A stretch of DNA of 64,000 nucleotides from Chloroflexota bacterium (GTDB lineage Bacteria > Chloroflexota > Anaerolineae > 4572-78 > J111): the NCBI GenBank assembly GCA_016860845.1, contig BOKF01000007.1:1-64000 (forward strand), written 5' to 3'. The first letter of the stretch is position 1; each line of letters begins with the position of its first letter. Shown here piece after piece: positions 41,713 to 50,109 of this stretch. The notes beneath the pieces were generated by a model, which was not told the DNA's origin, did no database searches, and was given only the letters and a program-made list of their open reading frames with translations. A program made the position numbers and the translations under genes.

Positions 41713-42798
41713 TCATTTTGTTACAGGAATGAAACCATACCTGGCTAAGACTTCCTGTCCTGCCGGCGAGAGGACAAACTCGACAAAGGCTTGGGCCTGG
41801 GTGGGATAGGCGGTGTCGCTAATTGTAGCGATAGGGTAGCTGGCAATCACGTTCACATGATCGGGAATATCCAGCCGGCCGACCTTGTCCGCCTCCGGGC
41901 CGGTAATATCACTGGTGTAAACAATGCCGGCATCCGCTTCACCCAGGGCCACTTTGGCCAGCACCGATCTCACATTTTCCTCATAGGAAACCACATTCTT
42001 TAGAACATTATCCATGTAAGTTGGGCTAAAAGCAGGATCGGTCACGGTTTTGTTTAGAAAATCCAGGGAGTATTGCCCCACCGGCACTTCTTTGGCCGCC
42101 AGGACAATTTTGAGACCCGGTTGGGCCAGGTCCTGCAAGTGGGTCAAACCAGCCGGGTTGTCCGCCGGATAAATGACCACCAGGCGATTGCGGACAAAGG
42201 TGCGCTCCGTGCCGCTGATCACCCGGCCAGCCTCCAGGATGGCGACCTCCATCTGTTTTTTGTTGGCGCTGGCAAAAATATCGGCCGGTGCTCCCTGGCC
42301 GAGCTGCTGGGCCAACTGCTGCGACCCGGCGAAATTGAAGGTAAAGGTAACACCGGGATGCTCCGTCGAGAAGTTCTGCCCCAGCTCGCTAAAAGCGTCG
42401 GTCAGCGAGGCGGCGGCGAAGACGGTCAGGTTGGCCGGTTCCAGGGGGGTAATAACTGTTTCAGGCGTAGTGCTTTGCAATAAGGCTTGCGCATCCGCCG
42501 CTCCCGGAACGCATAATTTCCAGCCGACTTCTATTAAGTCGGGATTGGTTACTTCGGCAAATGAGGTATCGGCGGCGTGTTTTTGGTTGGTGGCGGCAAC
42601 GATGGCCGGGTAGGCTTGCATGTTGCCCAACAGTTTGTCGGCAATTTTGCTGAGCCAGTCGTCGGCCTGAACGGTGTATGCTTCCGCGCAGGTGATCTCC
42701 TGCGGAGGCGGCGCGGCGAGGATTATCCACGGTCCTAACGCGGCCAAAACGGCGGCAATCATCAAACCACTTAAGAGGTACAGCAGCTTCGTTGGCAT
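41713..42798 (-). CDS. modA: Molybdate-binding protein ModA with N-terminal LysM-like domain
   Basis: The 361-residue protein has a signal/anchor (1-30), a LysM-like domain (about 38-98; AYTVQADDWLSKIADKLLGN, ending GWKLCVP) and then ModA from about 122: LTVFAAASLTDAFSELG, FNFAGSQQLAQQLGQGAPADIFASA (in parts), VFAxxS-type oxyanion residues and ASYPIATI. The ModA domain is of usual length. The LysM fusion would hold the binding protein in the wall or envelope, sensible for a cell without a typical periplasm. It is the first gene of the modA-padR-modB operon. Confidence 0.9.
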   Translation of the reverse strand: MPTKLLYLLSGLMIAAVLAALGPWIILAAPPPQEITCAEAYTVQADDWLSKIADKLLGNMQAYPAIVAATNQKHAADTSFAEVTNPDLIEVGWKLCVPGAADAQALLQSTTPETVITPLEPANLTVFAAASLTDAFSELGQNFSTEHPGVTFTFNFAGSQQLAQQLGQGAPADIFASANKKQMEVAILEAGRVISGTERTFVRNRLVVIYPADNPAGLTHLQDLAQPGLKIVLAAKEVPVGQYSLDFLNKTVTDPAFSPTYMDNVLKNVVSYEENVRSVLAKVALGEADAGIVYTSDITGPEADKVGRLDIPDHVNVIASYPIATISDTAYPTQAQAFVEFVLSPAGQEVLARYGFIPVTK

Positions 42799-42843
42799 GG
42801 GTCTTCTCCTGGGTTGGTAAGGGATTTTTGTTTATTTTGTGAG

Positions 42844-42860
42844 TATTCAAAAAATGAGTA
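42844..42860 (-). promoter_or_regulatory. Candidate PadR operator upstream of modA
   Basis: Minus strand TACTCA, TTTTT, TGAATA, 46 bases before the modA ATG, identical in half-sites and spacing to the site upstream of padR. Confidence 0.65.
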
Positions 42861-42946
42861 TCTAGATCCTATTTTAATAGAGACGAAGAAGGTTGTCAAT
42901 TTCAAGAGAGAGGCGGTTAGTTGAACCGCTGAAATGTTTTATTGCT

Positions 42947-42981
42947 TTGACAGACGTACAAATTTAACTAGAATATACGTC
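42947..42981 (+). promoter_or_regulatory. Promoter and candidate operator of the toxin-antitoxin pair
   Basis: TTGACA (42947-42952), 16 bases, TAGAAT (42969-42974). GACGTA (42953-42958) and TACGTC (42976-42981) form a perfect inverted repeat around the -10 box, a likely site for autorepression by the antitoxin complex. Confidence 0.7.
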
Positions 42982-43012
42982 AAATGAACTTTATTTAAAA
43001 TGAGTGAGGCCC

Positions 43013-43249
43013 ATGGAAAAAACAAAACTGACCCTGCGCATTGAAAAACCAATTATAGAGGCGGCCAAAGATTATGCTCAGCTTCACCAGACCACGCTTT
43101 CGCGGCTGGTAGCCGAGTTTTTACGCTCGCTCAAGACAAGTGGGGAGACGCCTCCAATGCCTATTTTAGAATCCTTAAGCGGCATTCTGCCGGCAGATGT
43201 TTCATTAGACGAACATCGAGCCTATCTTGAGGACAAGTATGGCCGCTAA
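43013..43249 (+). CDS. Antitoxin-like protein (DUF6364-type)
   Basis: The 78-residue protein begins MEKTKLTLRIEKPIIEAAKDYA, a ribbon-helix-helix-like DNA-binding start, and ends with an acidic tail (LDEHRAYLEDKYGR) that would bind the toxin. ATG 43013 follows GAGG; a GTG at 43004 is in frame but less likely. Its last bases overlap the PIN toxin gene by 11, typical of type II toxin-antitoxin operons. Confidence 0.85.
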   Translation: MEKTKLTLRIEKPIIEAAKDYAQLHQTTLSRLVAEFLRSLKTSGETPPMPILESLSGILPADVSLDEHRAYLEDKYGR

Positions 43250-43667
43250 ACTTCGCGTTTTAGTTGACGCTAACATCGCCCTGGACGTTTTAGCCAAAAG
43301 AGAACCGCACTATCAAAGCTCAGCCGCGGTCTGGGCGCTGGCCGAACAGGGTGAACTTGAGGGGTTCCTGGCGGCCCATTCGGTCACAACCTTGCATTAT
43401 CTGCTGGCCAAGCACCTGGATTATCAGCAGGCTAATCTGACGATAACCAAGCTGTTACAAGTTTTTCAGGTGGCCGCCGTTGACCAGGGAGTCATTGTGA
43501 AGGCTCTGGCTCTGAGTTGGAAAGATTTTGAAGACGCCGTGCAGATGGCCGCCGCGTTAGCCTCACAGGCTAATTATTTGGTCACCCGCAATCCAAAAGA
43601 TTTTAAGGACGGGTTAGTTCAGGTTTTGCAGCCCGGCGACCTGCTGGCTTTGTTTCCAGCACCCTGA
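43239..43667 (+). CDS. PIN-domain ribonuclease toxin
   Basis: From the ATG at 43239 the protein has 142 residues. LRVLVDANIALDVL carries the first PIN acid (Asp10), a Glu lies near residue 40, DFEDAVQMAAAL carries the next acids, and YLVTRNPKDFKD closes the site. It should cleave RNA when free of its antitoxin. The start lies within the antitoxin gene and has GAGGAC upstream, so the pair is translationally coupled. Confidence 0.92.
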   Translation: MAAKLRVLVDANIALDVLAKREPHYQSSAAVWALAEQGELEGFLAAHSVTTLHYLLAKHLDYQQANLTITKLLQVFQVAAVDQGVIVKALALSWKDFEDAVQMAAALASQANYLVTRNPKDFKDGLVQVLQPGDLLALFPAP

Positions 43668-43761
43668 CGTCAAATCCCCTTTTCGGCCAGCGATTATGGG
43701 CAGGCGAGAGGTGTTTGAACCACGAAATCCGCAAAAGCCAGGGAAAACACGAAAGGGCAAA

Positions 43762-43849
43762 GCTTTACTTTCGCGCCTTTCGCCCGTTTCGTACCCTTCG
43801 TGGTTCAAATCCCCCCCGACCTATGGTATACTGGCCCTATGGCGCGACA
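43762..43849. repeat. 88-bp direct repeat, copy 1
   Basis: This segment, from GCTTTACTTTCGCGCC to ATGGCGCGACA, is repeated at 43919-44006 with a single base difference. It contains a promoter-like pair TTCAAA (43804-43809), 17 bases, TATACT (43827-43832). Confidence 0.95.
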
Positions 43850-43918
43850 GCTTTAGGCAACAAAGAAACAGGGTGAAACACGAAAGCCACGAAAGTTAAA
43901 AAAACGCGAAAAGGGAAT

Positions 43919-44006
43919 GCTTTACTTTCGCGCCTTTCGCCCGTTTCGTGCCCTTCGTGGTTCAAATCCCCCCCGACCTATGGTATACTGGCCCTATGGC
44001 GCGACA
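43919..44006. repeat. 88-bp direct repeat, copy 2
   Basis: Nearly identical to copy 1 and placed 33 bases before the ROCO start. The 69 bases between copies are CGAAAG-rich. The 43668-43761 part of the gap holds similar CGAAAGG words and no gene. Confidence 0.95.
43961..43989 (+). promoter_or_regulatory. Proximal promoter of the ROCO gene
   Basis: TTCAAA (43961-43966), a 17-base C-rich spacer, TATACT (43984-43989), about 50 bases before the start codon. The same promoter is present in the upstream repeat copy, giving tandem promoters 157 bases apart. Confidence 0.65.
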
Positions 44007-44038
44007 ATTTTAAGGACCGCAGCGGAAGGACCCCGACG

Positions 44039-47000
44039 ATGAGCCAAACCCCCGAACGTATCCTGGCCAAAATACGAGAAGCCAAAGAGAAGCAGCTCAA
44101 AGAATTGGATTTAAGCTGGGAGTGGGACAGACCAGAAGATGAACGACTTACCCAAATCCCTACCGAATTGTTTGAGTTGACTCAGTTGGAGGTGTTGAAT
44201 TTAAGCCGCAACAAATTAATCATCCTCCCGTACGCGATTGGGCAACTGCCAAACTTGACCTCGCTTAATTTAGGCGGTAATCAATTAACCACTATCCCAG
44301 ATACGATTACTCGTCTGCCAAATTTGACCTCGCTTGATTTAAACAATAATCAATTAACCACCATCCCAACCGCGATTACCCACCTGCCAAATTTGACCTC
44401 CCTTGATTTAAGGGGTAATCAATTAACCACCGTCCCAGACACGATTACTCGTCTGCTAAACTTGACCGTGCTTGATTTAAGTAGCAATCCATTAAACATC
44501 ATCCCAGACGTGATTGCTAAACTGAAAAATCTAAAAGCGCTTAGTTTAAACTGGAGACAATACACGCCTCTGCCTGAGTGGGTTGAACAACTGCCAGATT
44601 TGAGATTGAATTTAAGCAACAATCATTTCATCACCGTTCCTGACTGGGTGTTCCAACTGCCAAACTTGACCTCGCTTGATTTAAGGGGCAACGAATTAAC
44701 CCTCGTCCCAGATGCGATTACTCAATTACAAAACTTGGCTTCGCTTAATTTAGGCGACAATCAATTAAGCGTTGTTCCCGACTCGATTACCCAACTGCAA
44801 AACCTGACCTCGCTTAAATTGAGCCACAATCAATTAACCACTCTCCCGGACGCGATGGGCCAACTGCAAAATTTAGTTGAGCTTGATTTAGGCTTGAATC
44901 AGTTTACTACATTTCCAGAGTCGATTATTCAATTGCAAAAATTGGTAAAACTGAATCTACAAGGGAATGAACTTAGTGCAATACCTGACTCAATTATTCA
45001 ACTACAAAACTTGACTGAGCTTAATCTGGGCGGAAATCCTTTATTCGTTTTTCCTCAAGTAATTTCCCAGTTAAAAAACTTAATTGAACTTTATCTGTTC
45101 AGAACTGAATTGACCTCTCTTCCCAATTCGATTAAACAACTTGAAAATTTAGCTACACTTCATTTATGGAATAATCTATTTACATCTATTCCAGAAGTTC
45201 TGTACGAATTGTTTTCATTAGAACTTTTATCATTTTGGAATGCCTCCACTGGAGACAAAAATCGTAGTGACAACCAAATCAAAGAAATATCTCCCAAGAT
45301 TCTTCAATTAAAAAACTTAAAGATACTGGATTTAGAAGATAATCCTATCGAAATTCCACCCCCGGAAGTGGTGGCAAAAGGCGTCGAGGCTATCAAAGAA
45401 TATTTCCGCCAACTCGAAGCCGAAGGCAAGGATTACCTCTACGAAGCCAAGCTGCTCATCGTCGGCGAAGGGGGGGCGGGCAAGACGACGCTGGCGAAGA
45501 AGATCGAGGATGCGGGCTACCAACTGCGCGAGGATGAGGTTTCGACGAAGGGGATTGAGGTGATCAGGTGGGAGTTTCCGTTCAGCCCCCCCTCAGTCCC
45601 CCCCAAAGGGGGGGAAGCTGCTGCCCTCCCCCCTCCGGGGGGAGTTGGAGGGGGGCCGGGGCAAAAAACCTTCCGCGTCAACATCTGGGACTTCGGCGGG
45701 CAGGAGATTTACCACGCCACCCACCAGTTTTTCCTGACCAAGCGCTCGCTCTACGCCCTGGTGGCCGATACCCGCAAAGAGGACACCGATTTTTACTATT
45801 GGCTGAACGTGGTCGAGCTGCTGAGCGACAACAGCCCGCTGCTGATCATCCTGAACGAAAAGCAGGACCGCCACCGCGAGATCAACGAGCGCCAACTGCG
45901 GGGGCAGTTCACCAATCTCAAGGAGACGCTGGCGGCCAACCTGGCCACCAACCGCGGCCTGCCGGACATCCTGAGCGAGATCAAACATTACCTCAGCCAC
46001 CTGCCCCACATCGGCACGGAACTGCCCAAAACCTGGGTCAAGGTCCGTGAGGCCCTGGAAAACGATCCGCGCAACCATATCAGCCTGGAGGCGTACCTGG
46101 ACATCTGCCGCCAAAACGGCTTCCAGCAGCGTAAAGACAGCTTGCAGTTGAGCGGCTACCTGCACGACCTGGGCGTGTGCCTCCACTTTCAGGCCGACCC
46201 GCTGCTGAAAAAGACGGTCATCCTCAAACCGGAGTGGGGCACGGCGGCGGTTTACCAAGTGCTGGACGACAAGACCGTTATCCGCAACCTGGGCCGCTTC
46301 AATCGGGCCGACCTGGAAACGATCTGGCACGAGCCGACCTATGCGGCCATGCAGGATGAACTGCTGCAATTGATGATCAACTTCAAGCTGTGCTACCAAA
46401 TCCCCGGCAGCGGCGACTACATCGCCCCGCAACTGCTCAGCGCCAACCAACCCCACTACGACTGGCCCGACGGCAACAACCTCATCCTGCGCTACACCTA
46501 CGACTTTATGCCCAAAGGCATTCTGACCCAATTCATCGTGGCCATGCAGAAATGGATCGCCGACCAGCGCACCGTCTGGAAAAGCGGGGTCATCTTAAAG
46601 AAAGATCGCTCGGCCGCTGAGGTGATCGAGTATTACGACCGGCGGGAGATCAGAGTCCGCATCATCGGCCAGCACAAAAAAGAGCTGCTGACCATTGTGA
46701 CCTACGAACTGGACAAAATCCACGACAACTACCGCCGCCTGAAGGTCAACAAATTGATTCCCTGCAACTGTGTTGTGTGCAAAGATACTCAGGAACCCCA
46801 CTTTTATCCTTACGAGGTGCTGCGGAACTTCACCGAGGCCAGACAGGAGCACATTCAATGTCAAAGAAGTTTCCAAATGGTCCATGTCTGGGGCTTGATT
46901 GACGACGTGGTGGATAAAAGCAGACTGCTGAAAGAAAAAAGGGCGCTTGGCAGCGAGTGGTCGGAGCGGGAGGCGCGCCGGGAGCATCTGCTAGAGTTAA

Positions 47001-47152
47001 TTGACATCCAAACGCGCAAGCTCCGGACTCTCCAGGTGCAGCGAGCCAAGTACGGCTTGGATGTGCCCTCGCATATTGTGCGGGAAATAGGAGAGGTCGA
47101 AGCAGAGCTTAAGAGGCTGGAAGCCGAACTTCAAGACATTACGCCGGCCTGA
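44039..47152 (+). CDS. ROCO protein: leucine-rich repeats, Roc GTPase and COR domain
   Basis: The 1037-residue protein has about 17 leucine-rich repeats (30-450; consensus LxxLxLxxNxLTxxPxxIxxL), a Roc GTPase with P-loop GEGGAGKTT (about 476-484), IWDFGGQ in place of DxxG, and NEKQD as the guanine-specificity motif, then a COR domain (about 640-850). The C-terminus is a short Cys-containing part and a coiled coil (EAELKRLEAELQ). It probably works as a dimer controlled by nucleotide state, as in LRRK2-related bacterial ROCO proteins. Residues about 515-540 (PP/GG-rich) come from two C/G-tract palindromes (45585-45656) inserted inside Roc. Confidence 0.92.
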   Translation: MSQTPERILAKIREAKEKQLKELDLSWEWDRPEDERLTQIPTELFELTQLEVLNLSRNKLIILPYAIGQLPNLTSLNLGGNQLTTIPDTITRLPNLTSLDLNNNQLTTIPTAITHLPNLTSLDLRGNQLTTVPDTITRLLNLTVLDLSSNPLNIIPDVIAKLKNLKALSLNWRQYTPLPEWVEQLPDLRLNLSNNHFITVPDWVFQLPNLTSLDLRGNELTLVPDAITQLQNLASLNLGDNQLSVVPDSITQLQNLTSLKLSHNQLTTLPDAMGQLQNLVELDLGLNQFTTFPESIIQLQKLVKLNLQGNELSAIPDSIIQLQNLTELNLGGNPLFVFPQVISQLKNLIELYLFRTELTSLPNSIKQLENLATLHLWNNLFTSIPEVLYELFSLELLSFWNASTGDKNRSDNQIKEISPKILQLKNLKILDLEDNPIEIPPPEVVAKGVEAIKEYFRQLEAEGKDYLYEAKLLIVGEGGAGKTTLAKKIEDAGYQLREDEVSTKGIEVIRWEFPFSPPSVPPKGGEAAALPPPGGVGGGPGQKTFRVNIWDFGGQEIYHATHQFFLTKRSLYALVADTRKEDTDFYYWLNVVELLSDNSPLLIILNEKQDRHREINERQLRGQFTNLKETLAANLATNRGLPDILSEIKHYLSHLPHIGTELPKTWVKVREALENDPRNHISLEAYLDICRQNGFQQRKDSLQLSGYLHDLGVCLHFQADPLLKKTVILKPEWGTAAVYQVLDDKTVIRNLGRFNRADLETIWHEPTYAAMQDELLQLMINFKLCYQIPGSGDYIAPQLLSANQPHYDWPDGNNLILRYTYDFMPKGILTQFIVAMQKWIADQRTVWKSGVILKKDRSAAEVIEYYDRREIRVRIIGQHKKELLTIVTYELDKIHDNYRRLKVNKLIPCNCVVCKDTQEPHFYPYEVLRNFTEARQEHIQCQRSFQMVHVWGLIDDVVDKSRLLKEKRALGSEWSEREARREHLLELIDIQTRKLRTLQVQRAKYGLDVPSHIVREIGEVEAELKRLEAELQDITPA

Positions 47153-47160
47153 GCCGCCCC

Positions 47161-47258
47161 GGCATGAATGCCAGGGCTATAAAACAACGCCGAGTGAACT
47201 CGGCTTTAGCCTGATTAATCAGGCACAGTTTTGTAGTCCGGCGACTTCATCGCCGGAC
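47161..47258. repeat. Cluster of short perfect palindromes
   Basis: GGCATGAATGCC (47161-47172), GCCGAGTGAACTCGGC (47189-47204), GCCTGATTAATCAGGC (47209-47224) and a GTCCGGCGA/TCGCCGGAC hairpin (47236-47258) follow each other just after the ROCO stop. The CTATAAAAC/GTTTTGTAG words enclose two of them, so a cloverleaf-like fold is possible. It has no tRNA features. The rest of the gap to 47401 shows no gene. Confidence 0.8.
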
Positions 47259-47401
47259 AGACGCCGCAGGAAAAGTTTAAGCGGAGGTTTCCGAATGCTC
47301 TCAGGATTAATAAAAATCTCTGCGCGCTTCGCGTCTGCGTCCTCAGCGGTGAAATATTAAGACTGTCAGCCAATTAAGGGCGTTTCAACGTCCTTTGCCT
47401 C

Positions 47402-48250
47402 TCAGCCTGATGCTTTAGCGGCGGCTCCCTGCTGGTACACCCTGCGCGTTTCCTCGCGGGCCGCATGTTCTTTCTCCTGGGACCAACCGCCCTCGACCAT
47501 CGCTTTCATAATGAGGTCGCGCACTTCCTGGGGGGAGTCGGCGACGACGATAAGATTAAGGTCTGCCGGGGAAATATTGCCTTCGGCCAGCATAGTCTGG
47601 CGCAGCCAGTCCAACAAGCCGGCCCAATAAGCCGAACCAAAGAGGATGACCGGGAAGTTCCGAATCTTGCCGGTCTGGATCAGGGTCAAGGCTTCAAATA
47701 ATTCGTCCAGCGTGCCGAAACCGCCGGGAAAAATCACAAAGGCCTGGGCGTACTTGACAAACATGGTCTTGCGGACAAAGAAATAGTGGAAGTTGATGGG
47801 AATTTTGACATAGCGGTTGGTCCCCTGTTCAAAAGGCAGTTCTATATTGAGGCCGACAGAGACGCCGCTGCCCTGCTGCGCGCCCTTGTTGCCGGCCTCC
47901 ATGATCCCCGGCCCGCCGCCGGTGATGACGGCCAGGCCGGACTCGGCCAGCAGGCGGGCCGTTTCGACGGTGGCCTGGTACATGGGATCATCCGGCGAAG
48001 TACGGGCTGAACCAAAAATGCTGACCGCCGGACCGAGTTCGGCCAGCTCTTCGAAACCGGACACAAATTCCCCCAGAATTCGCAGCACCCGCCACGGGTC
48101 GGTATTGGTAAAGATTTTGTACTCCGGCTGGGGTGTCTCTAAAAATTTCTCATCCTGGGTTGCTTGTTGGGTTCGCGCCGCCCGGCTGAGCGTAGGATTT
48201 TCCTGAGATTTATCGGCAGGGGTTGGATTCATTAATTCATCACCCATCAT
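47402..48250 (-). CDS. LOG family protein (TIGR00730-type)
   Basis: About 282 residues. The Rossmann-like core has VSIFGSARTSPDDPMY, GGGPGIMEAGNKGA and PGGFGTLDELFEALTL. These are the signature motifs of LOG proteins, which release cytokinin-type bases from nucleoside monophosphates or act as AMP/pyrimidine nucleosidases in bacteria. The N-terminal 60 residues are extra and polar. The ATG at 48250 is likelier than one at 48265 that touches the upstream gene's stop. It follows endonuclease III directly. Confidence 0.88.
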   Translation of the reverse strand: MMGDELMNPTPADKSQENPTLSRAARTQQATQDEKFLETPQPEYKIFTNTDPWRVLRILGEFVSGFEELAELGPAVSIFGSARTSPDDPMYQATVETARLLAESGLAVITGGGPGIMEAGNKGAQQGSGVSVGLNIELPFEQGTNRYVKIPINFHYFFVRKTMFVKYAQAFVIFPGGFGTLDELFEALTLIQTGKIRNFPVILFGSAYWAGLLDWLRQTMLAEGNISPADLNLIVVADSPQEVRDLIMKAMVEGGWSQEKEHAAREETRRVYQQGAAAKASG

Positions 48251-48264
48251 AAAACCACCTATCA

Positions 48265-48954
48265 CTACGTTTTATTCTTTTGATACCAGTCACAAATATC
48301 CCTTAACGGACATTGTTCGCAGCGGGGTGTGCCCCAGATACATATTTTCTGGCCGTGCCGGAGCATTGAGATATGAAAGTTAAATAGAACGTGAGGGTCT
48401 TTTGGCAGCAGGTTGAGTAAAAGTTTGTGGGCAGCCTCAGGATTGACTTTGGGGCCGATCAGACCCAGCCGCTGGCTGACGCGGTGGACGTGGGTGTCAA
48501 CGGGCAGGACGGGCTTCGAGAAACAAAAAAGTAGCACCAACGAAGCTGTTTTGATGCCGACACCCGGCAGCGACATCAACCATGCCAGCCCTTCCTGGGC
48601 AGGTAGGTCACGTAAAAAATCAATCGTGGGCGCACCGCGTTCGTCAATGATGCGCCGGAGCGTCTCTTTAATGTTGGGTGCTTTGGCTTCGGCAAAGTTA
48701 GACGGGGCAATCGTTTCGGCCAGCTCGACGGGCGGCGCGTCGCGAATGGCTTCCCACAAGCCAAAGTGCTGCCACATCTGCTCAAAGGCCGTTGCCTCAT
48801 TTTTCTGCGTGGTCCGGTGGGAGAGCATGGTGGAGATGAGTTCGTGCATCGGCTCGCGCCGGGGTTTGAGCGGGCGCTCGCCATAAGTATGCAAAAGACT
48901 CTGATAGACTTCCCAGGTCTTAGCCTTTAACAAAGCATCTGCTGTAGCCGCCAT
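48265..48954 (-). CDS. nth: Endonuclease III-like DNA glycosylase/AP lyase
   Basis: The 229-residue protein has the helix-hairpin-helix LMSLPGVGIKTASLV with the catalytic Lys135, Asp153 in PVDTHVHRVSQRLGL, and a [4Fe-4S] motif C205-x6-C212-x2-C215-x5-C221 near the end. It should remove oxidised pyrimidines and cut AP sites. The symbol is by family and an Nth-like paralogue is possible. Its stop touches the LOG gene, so the pair is probably co-transcribed. Confidence 0.9.
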   Translation of the reverse strand: MAATADALLKAKTWEVYQSLLHTYGERPLKPRREPMHELISTMLSHRTTQKNEATAFEQMWQHFGLWEAIRDAPPVELAETIAPSNFAEAKAPNIKETLRRIIDERGAPTIDFLRDLPAQEGLAWLMSLPGVGIKTASLVLLFCFSKPVLPVDTHVHRVSQRLGLIGPKVNPEAAHKLLLNLLPKDPHVLFNFHISMLRHGQKICIWGTPRCEQCPLRDICDWYQKNKT

Positions 48955-49126
48955 GTCTTCTTTCCCCCAATCGCCTGCTTAACGACAAGCCGTGAAAAGA
49001 ATAATATTGCTTGAGCTGCCGGAAATAACAACTTTAGACATCCAGCCGGTAGATGAGGATGGTCTCGGTTGCTTTCGCCCTCTTATAGGCGAAACAAATA
49101 AAAGTCATACAAGTTTTAGCGGGCCG

Positions 49127-49172
49127 GGCTCCCACGCCCGGCTGTCCAGTCTATAACGGCGGCGTGGGAGCC
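49127..49172. repeat. Perfect 12-bp inverted repeat
   Basis: GGCTCCCACGCC and GGCGTGGGAGCC, 22 bases apart, in the gap between nth and the DUF6498 gene. Each arm also pairs with nearby bases into smaller hairpins (GCCGGGC/GCCCGGC, GGCGGC/GCCGCC). Confidence 0.85.
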
Positions 49173-49215
49173 GCCTCTGCTCAATTGAGTGTATGATGTT
49201 TATCTGATTTCTCTA

Positions 49216-49923
49216 TTAGCCCCGAGCTTTCGTTTGCGACCACCGCTGATAGAGGGCCTGAATCGGCTGGCCGACATCCACCATTGTTTTGAGGCCGATG
49301 AACGGCAGCAAGAAACCGTAAGCATGAAAGGGCGCGGCGCAGACGCCGGCAAAAACGGCCAGGTACAGCAGCGCCACCCGGCTCATACTTTGTTCCAGCA
49401 GCTTTTCGGCCTGCGCCAGCGACAGCGCCCGCAGCCAGACTACATCGCCCAGCAAATTCAAAAGTTGAAAGGTGAATATCCCCACCAGCCCGGAACGGAG
49501 CGCAGCCAGGTCCAACTCCATCCGCATCACCAAGAATAGAAAAACAAGCATAAACACGGCCGTCCCTACGGAGAGGCTTACGGCGATCAACAGGTAGCTC
49601 TTGAGCATCTCCGTCCGGTCATATAACACGCCGCTAGGCGTCGGCCAGGCATAGCGGATGACTTTCGTTGACGACCGCTTGCCAGTAGAAATTTCGGCTG
49701 GGGGTTTAGGCAACGAGGCCCCAATCACCTCTTGTCTCACTGGCGCCAGCAGGCGGATGCGCAGCACCACCAGCAAGATGCCGATCAGGGTTTCCAGCAG
49801 GTAAAGCAGGATGGTGTTTTCCCACCCCCAGCCCAGGCCAAAAAAACCGACTACCGGCACGGCATTGATGCCCAGAGCAGACAGCACTTTGGTCAAGAAG
49901 CCCAACATTGAATTTCTAGACAA
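49216..49923 (-). CDS. DUF6498-like polytopic membrane protein
   Basis: The 235-residue protein has about five to six membrane helices. The N-terminal helix pair contains FGLGWGWENTILLYLLET, where WENTILLYLLE resembles the start of the DUF6498 family. A polar loop (about 65-100) and a late FHAYGFLLPFIGLKT follow. No function is known. It stands alone between nth and the divergent flavoenzyme gene. Confidence 0.65.
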   Translation of the reverse strand: MSRNSMLGFLTKVLSALGINAVPVVGFFGLGWGWENTILLYLLETLIGILLVVLRIRLLAPVRQEVIGASLPKPPAEISTGKRSSTKVIRYAWPTPSGVLYDRTEMLKSYLLIAVSLSVGTAVFMLVFLFLVMRMELDLAALRSGLVGIFTFQLLNLLGDVVWLRALSLAQAEKLLEQSMSRVALLYLAVFAGVCAAPFHAYGFLLPFIGLKTMVDVGQPIQALYQRWSQTKARG

Positions 49924-50109
49924 GATTCCTCTAAGGAAAGGTTTTATGCTGCCTACACAGAAAGGTTGACAGGCTATTTTATCTCGGCGGTGTGCTCATT
50001 TTAAGCTAAAAACGGAGAAAATGAAAGTCGTTTATATTTTCTGACCTGACTCTCTTGGTAAAATATACCGGCTATGTTAGAATCCGGGTGCTACCAATTG
50101 GGAACCATA

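Noticed and set aside
43762..44006. Possible CRISPR array
   Set aside because: Only two copies of an 88-bp unit with a 69-bp interval; unit length, spacing and number do not fit CRISPR, and there are no cas genes.
45593..46531. A 312-codon minus-strand frame opposite the ROCO gene
   Set aside because: It starts in the C/G palindromes and mirrors the Roc/COR coding frame.
47161..47258. Possible tRNA from the cloverleaf-like fold
   Set aside because: Arms and loops do not have tRNA lengths, and no T-loop GTTCRA sequence or acceptor end is present.
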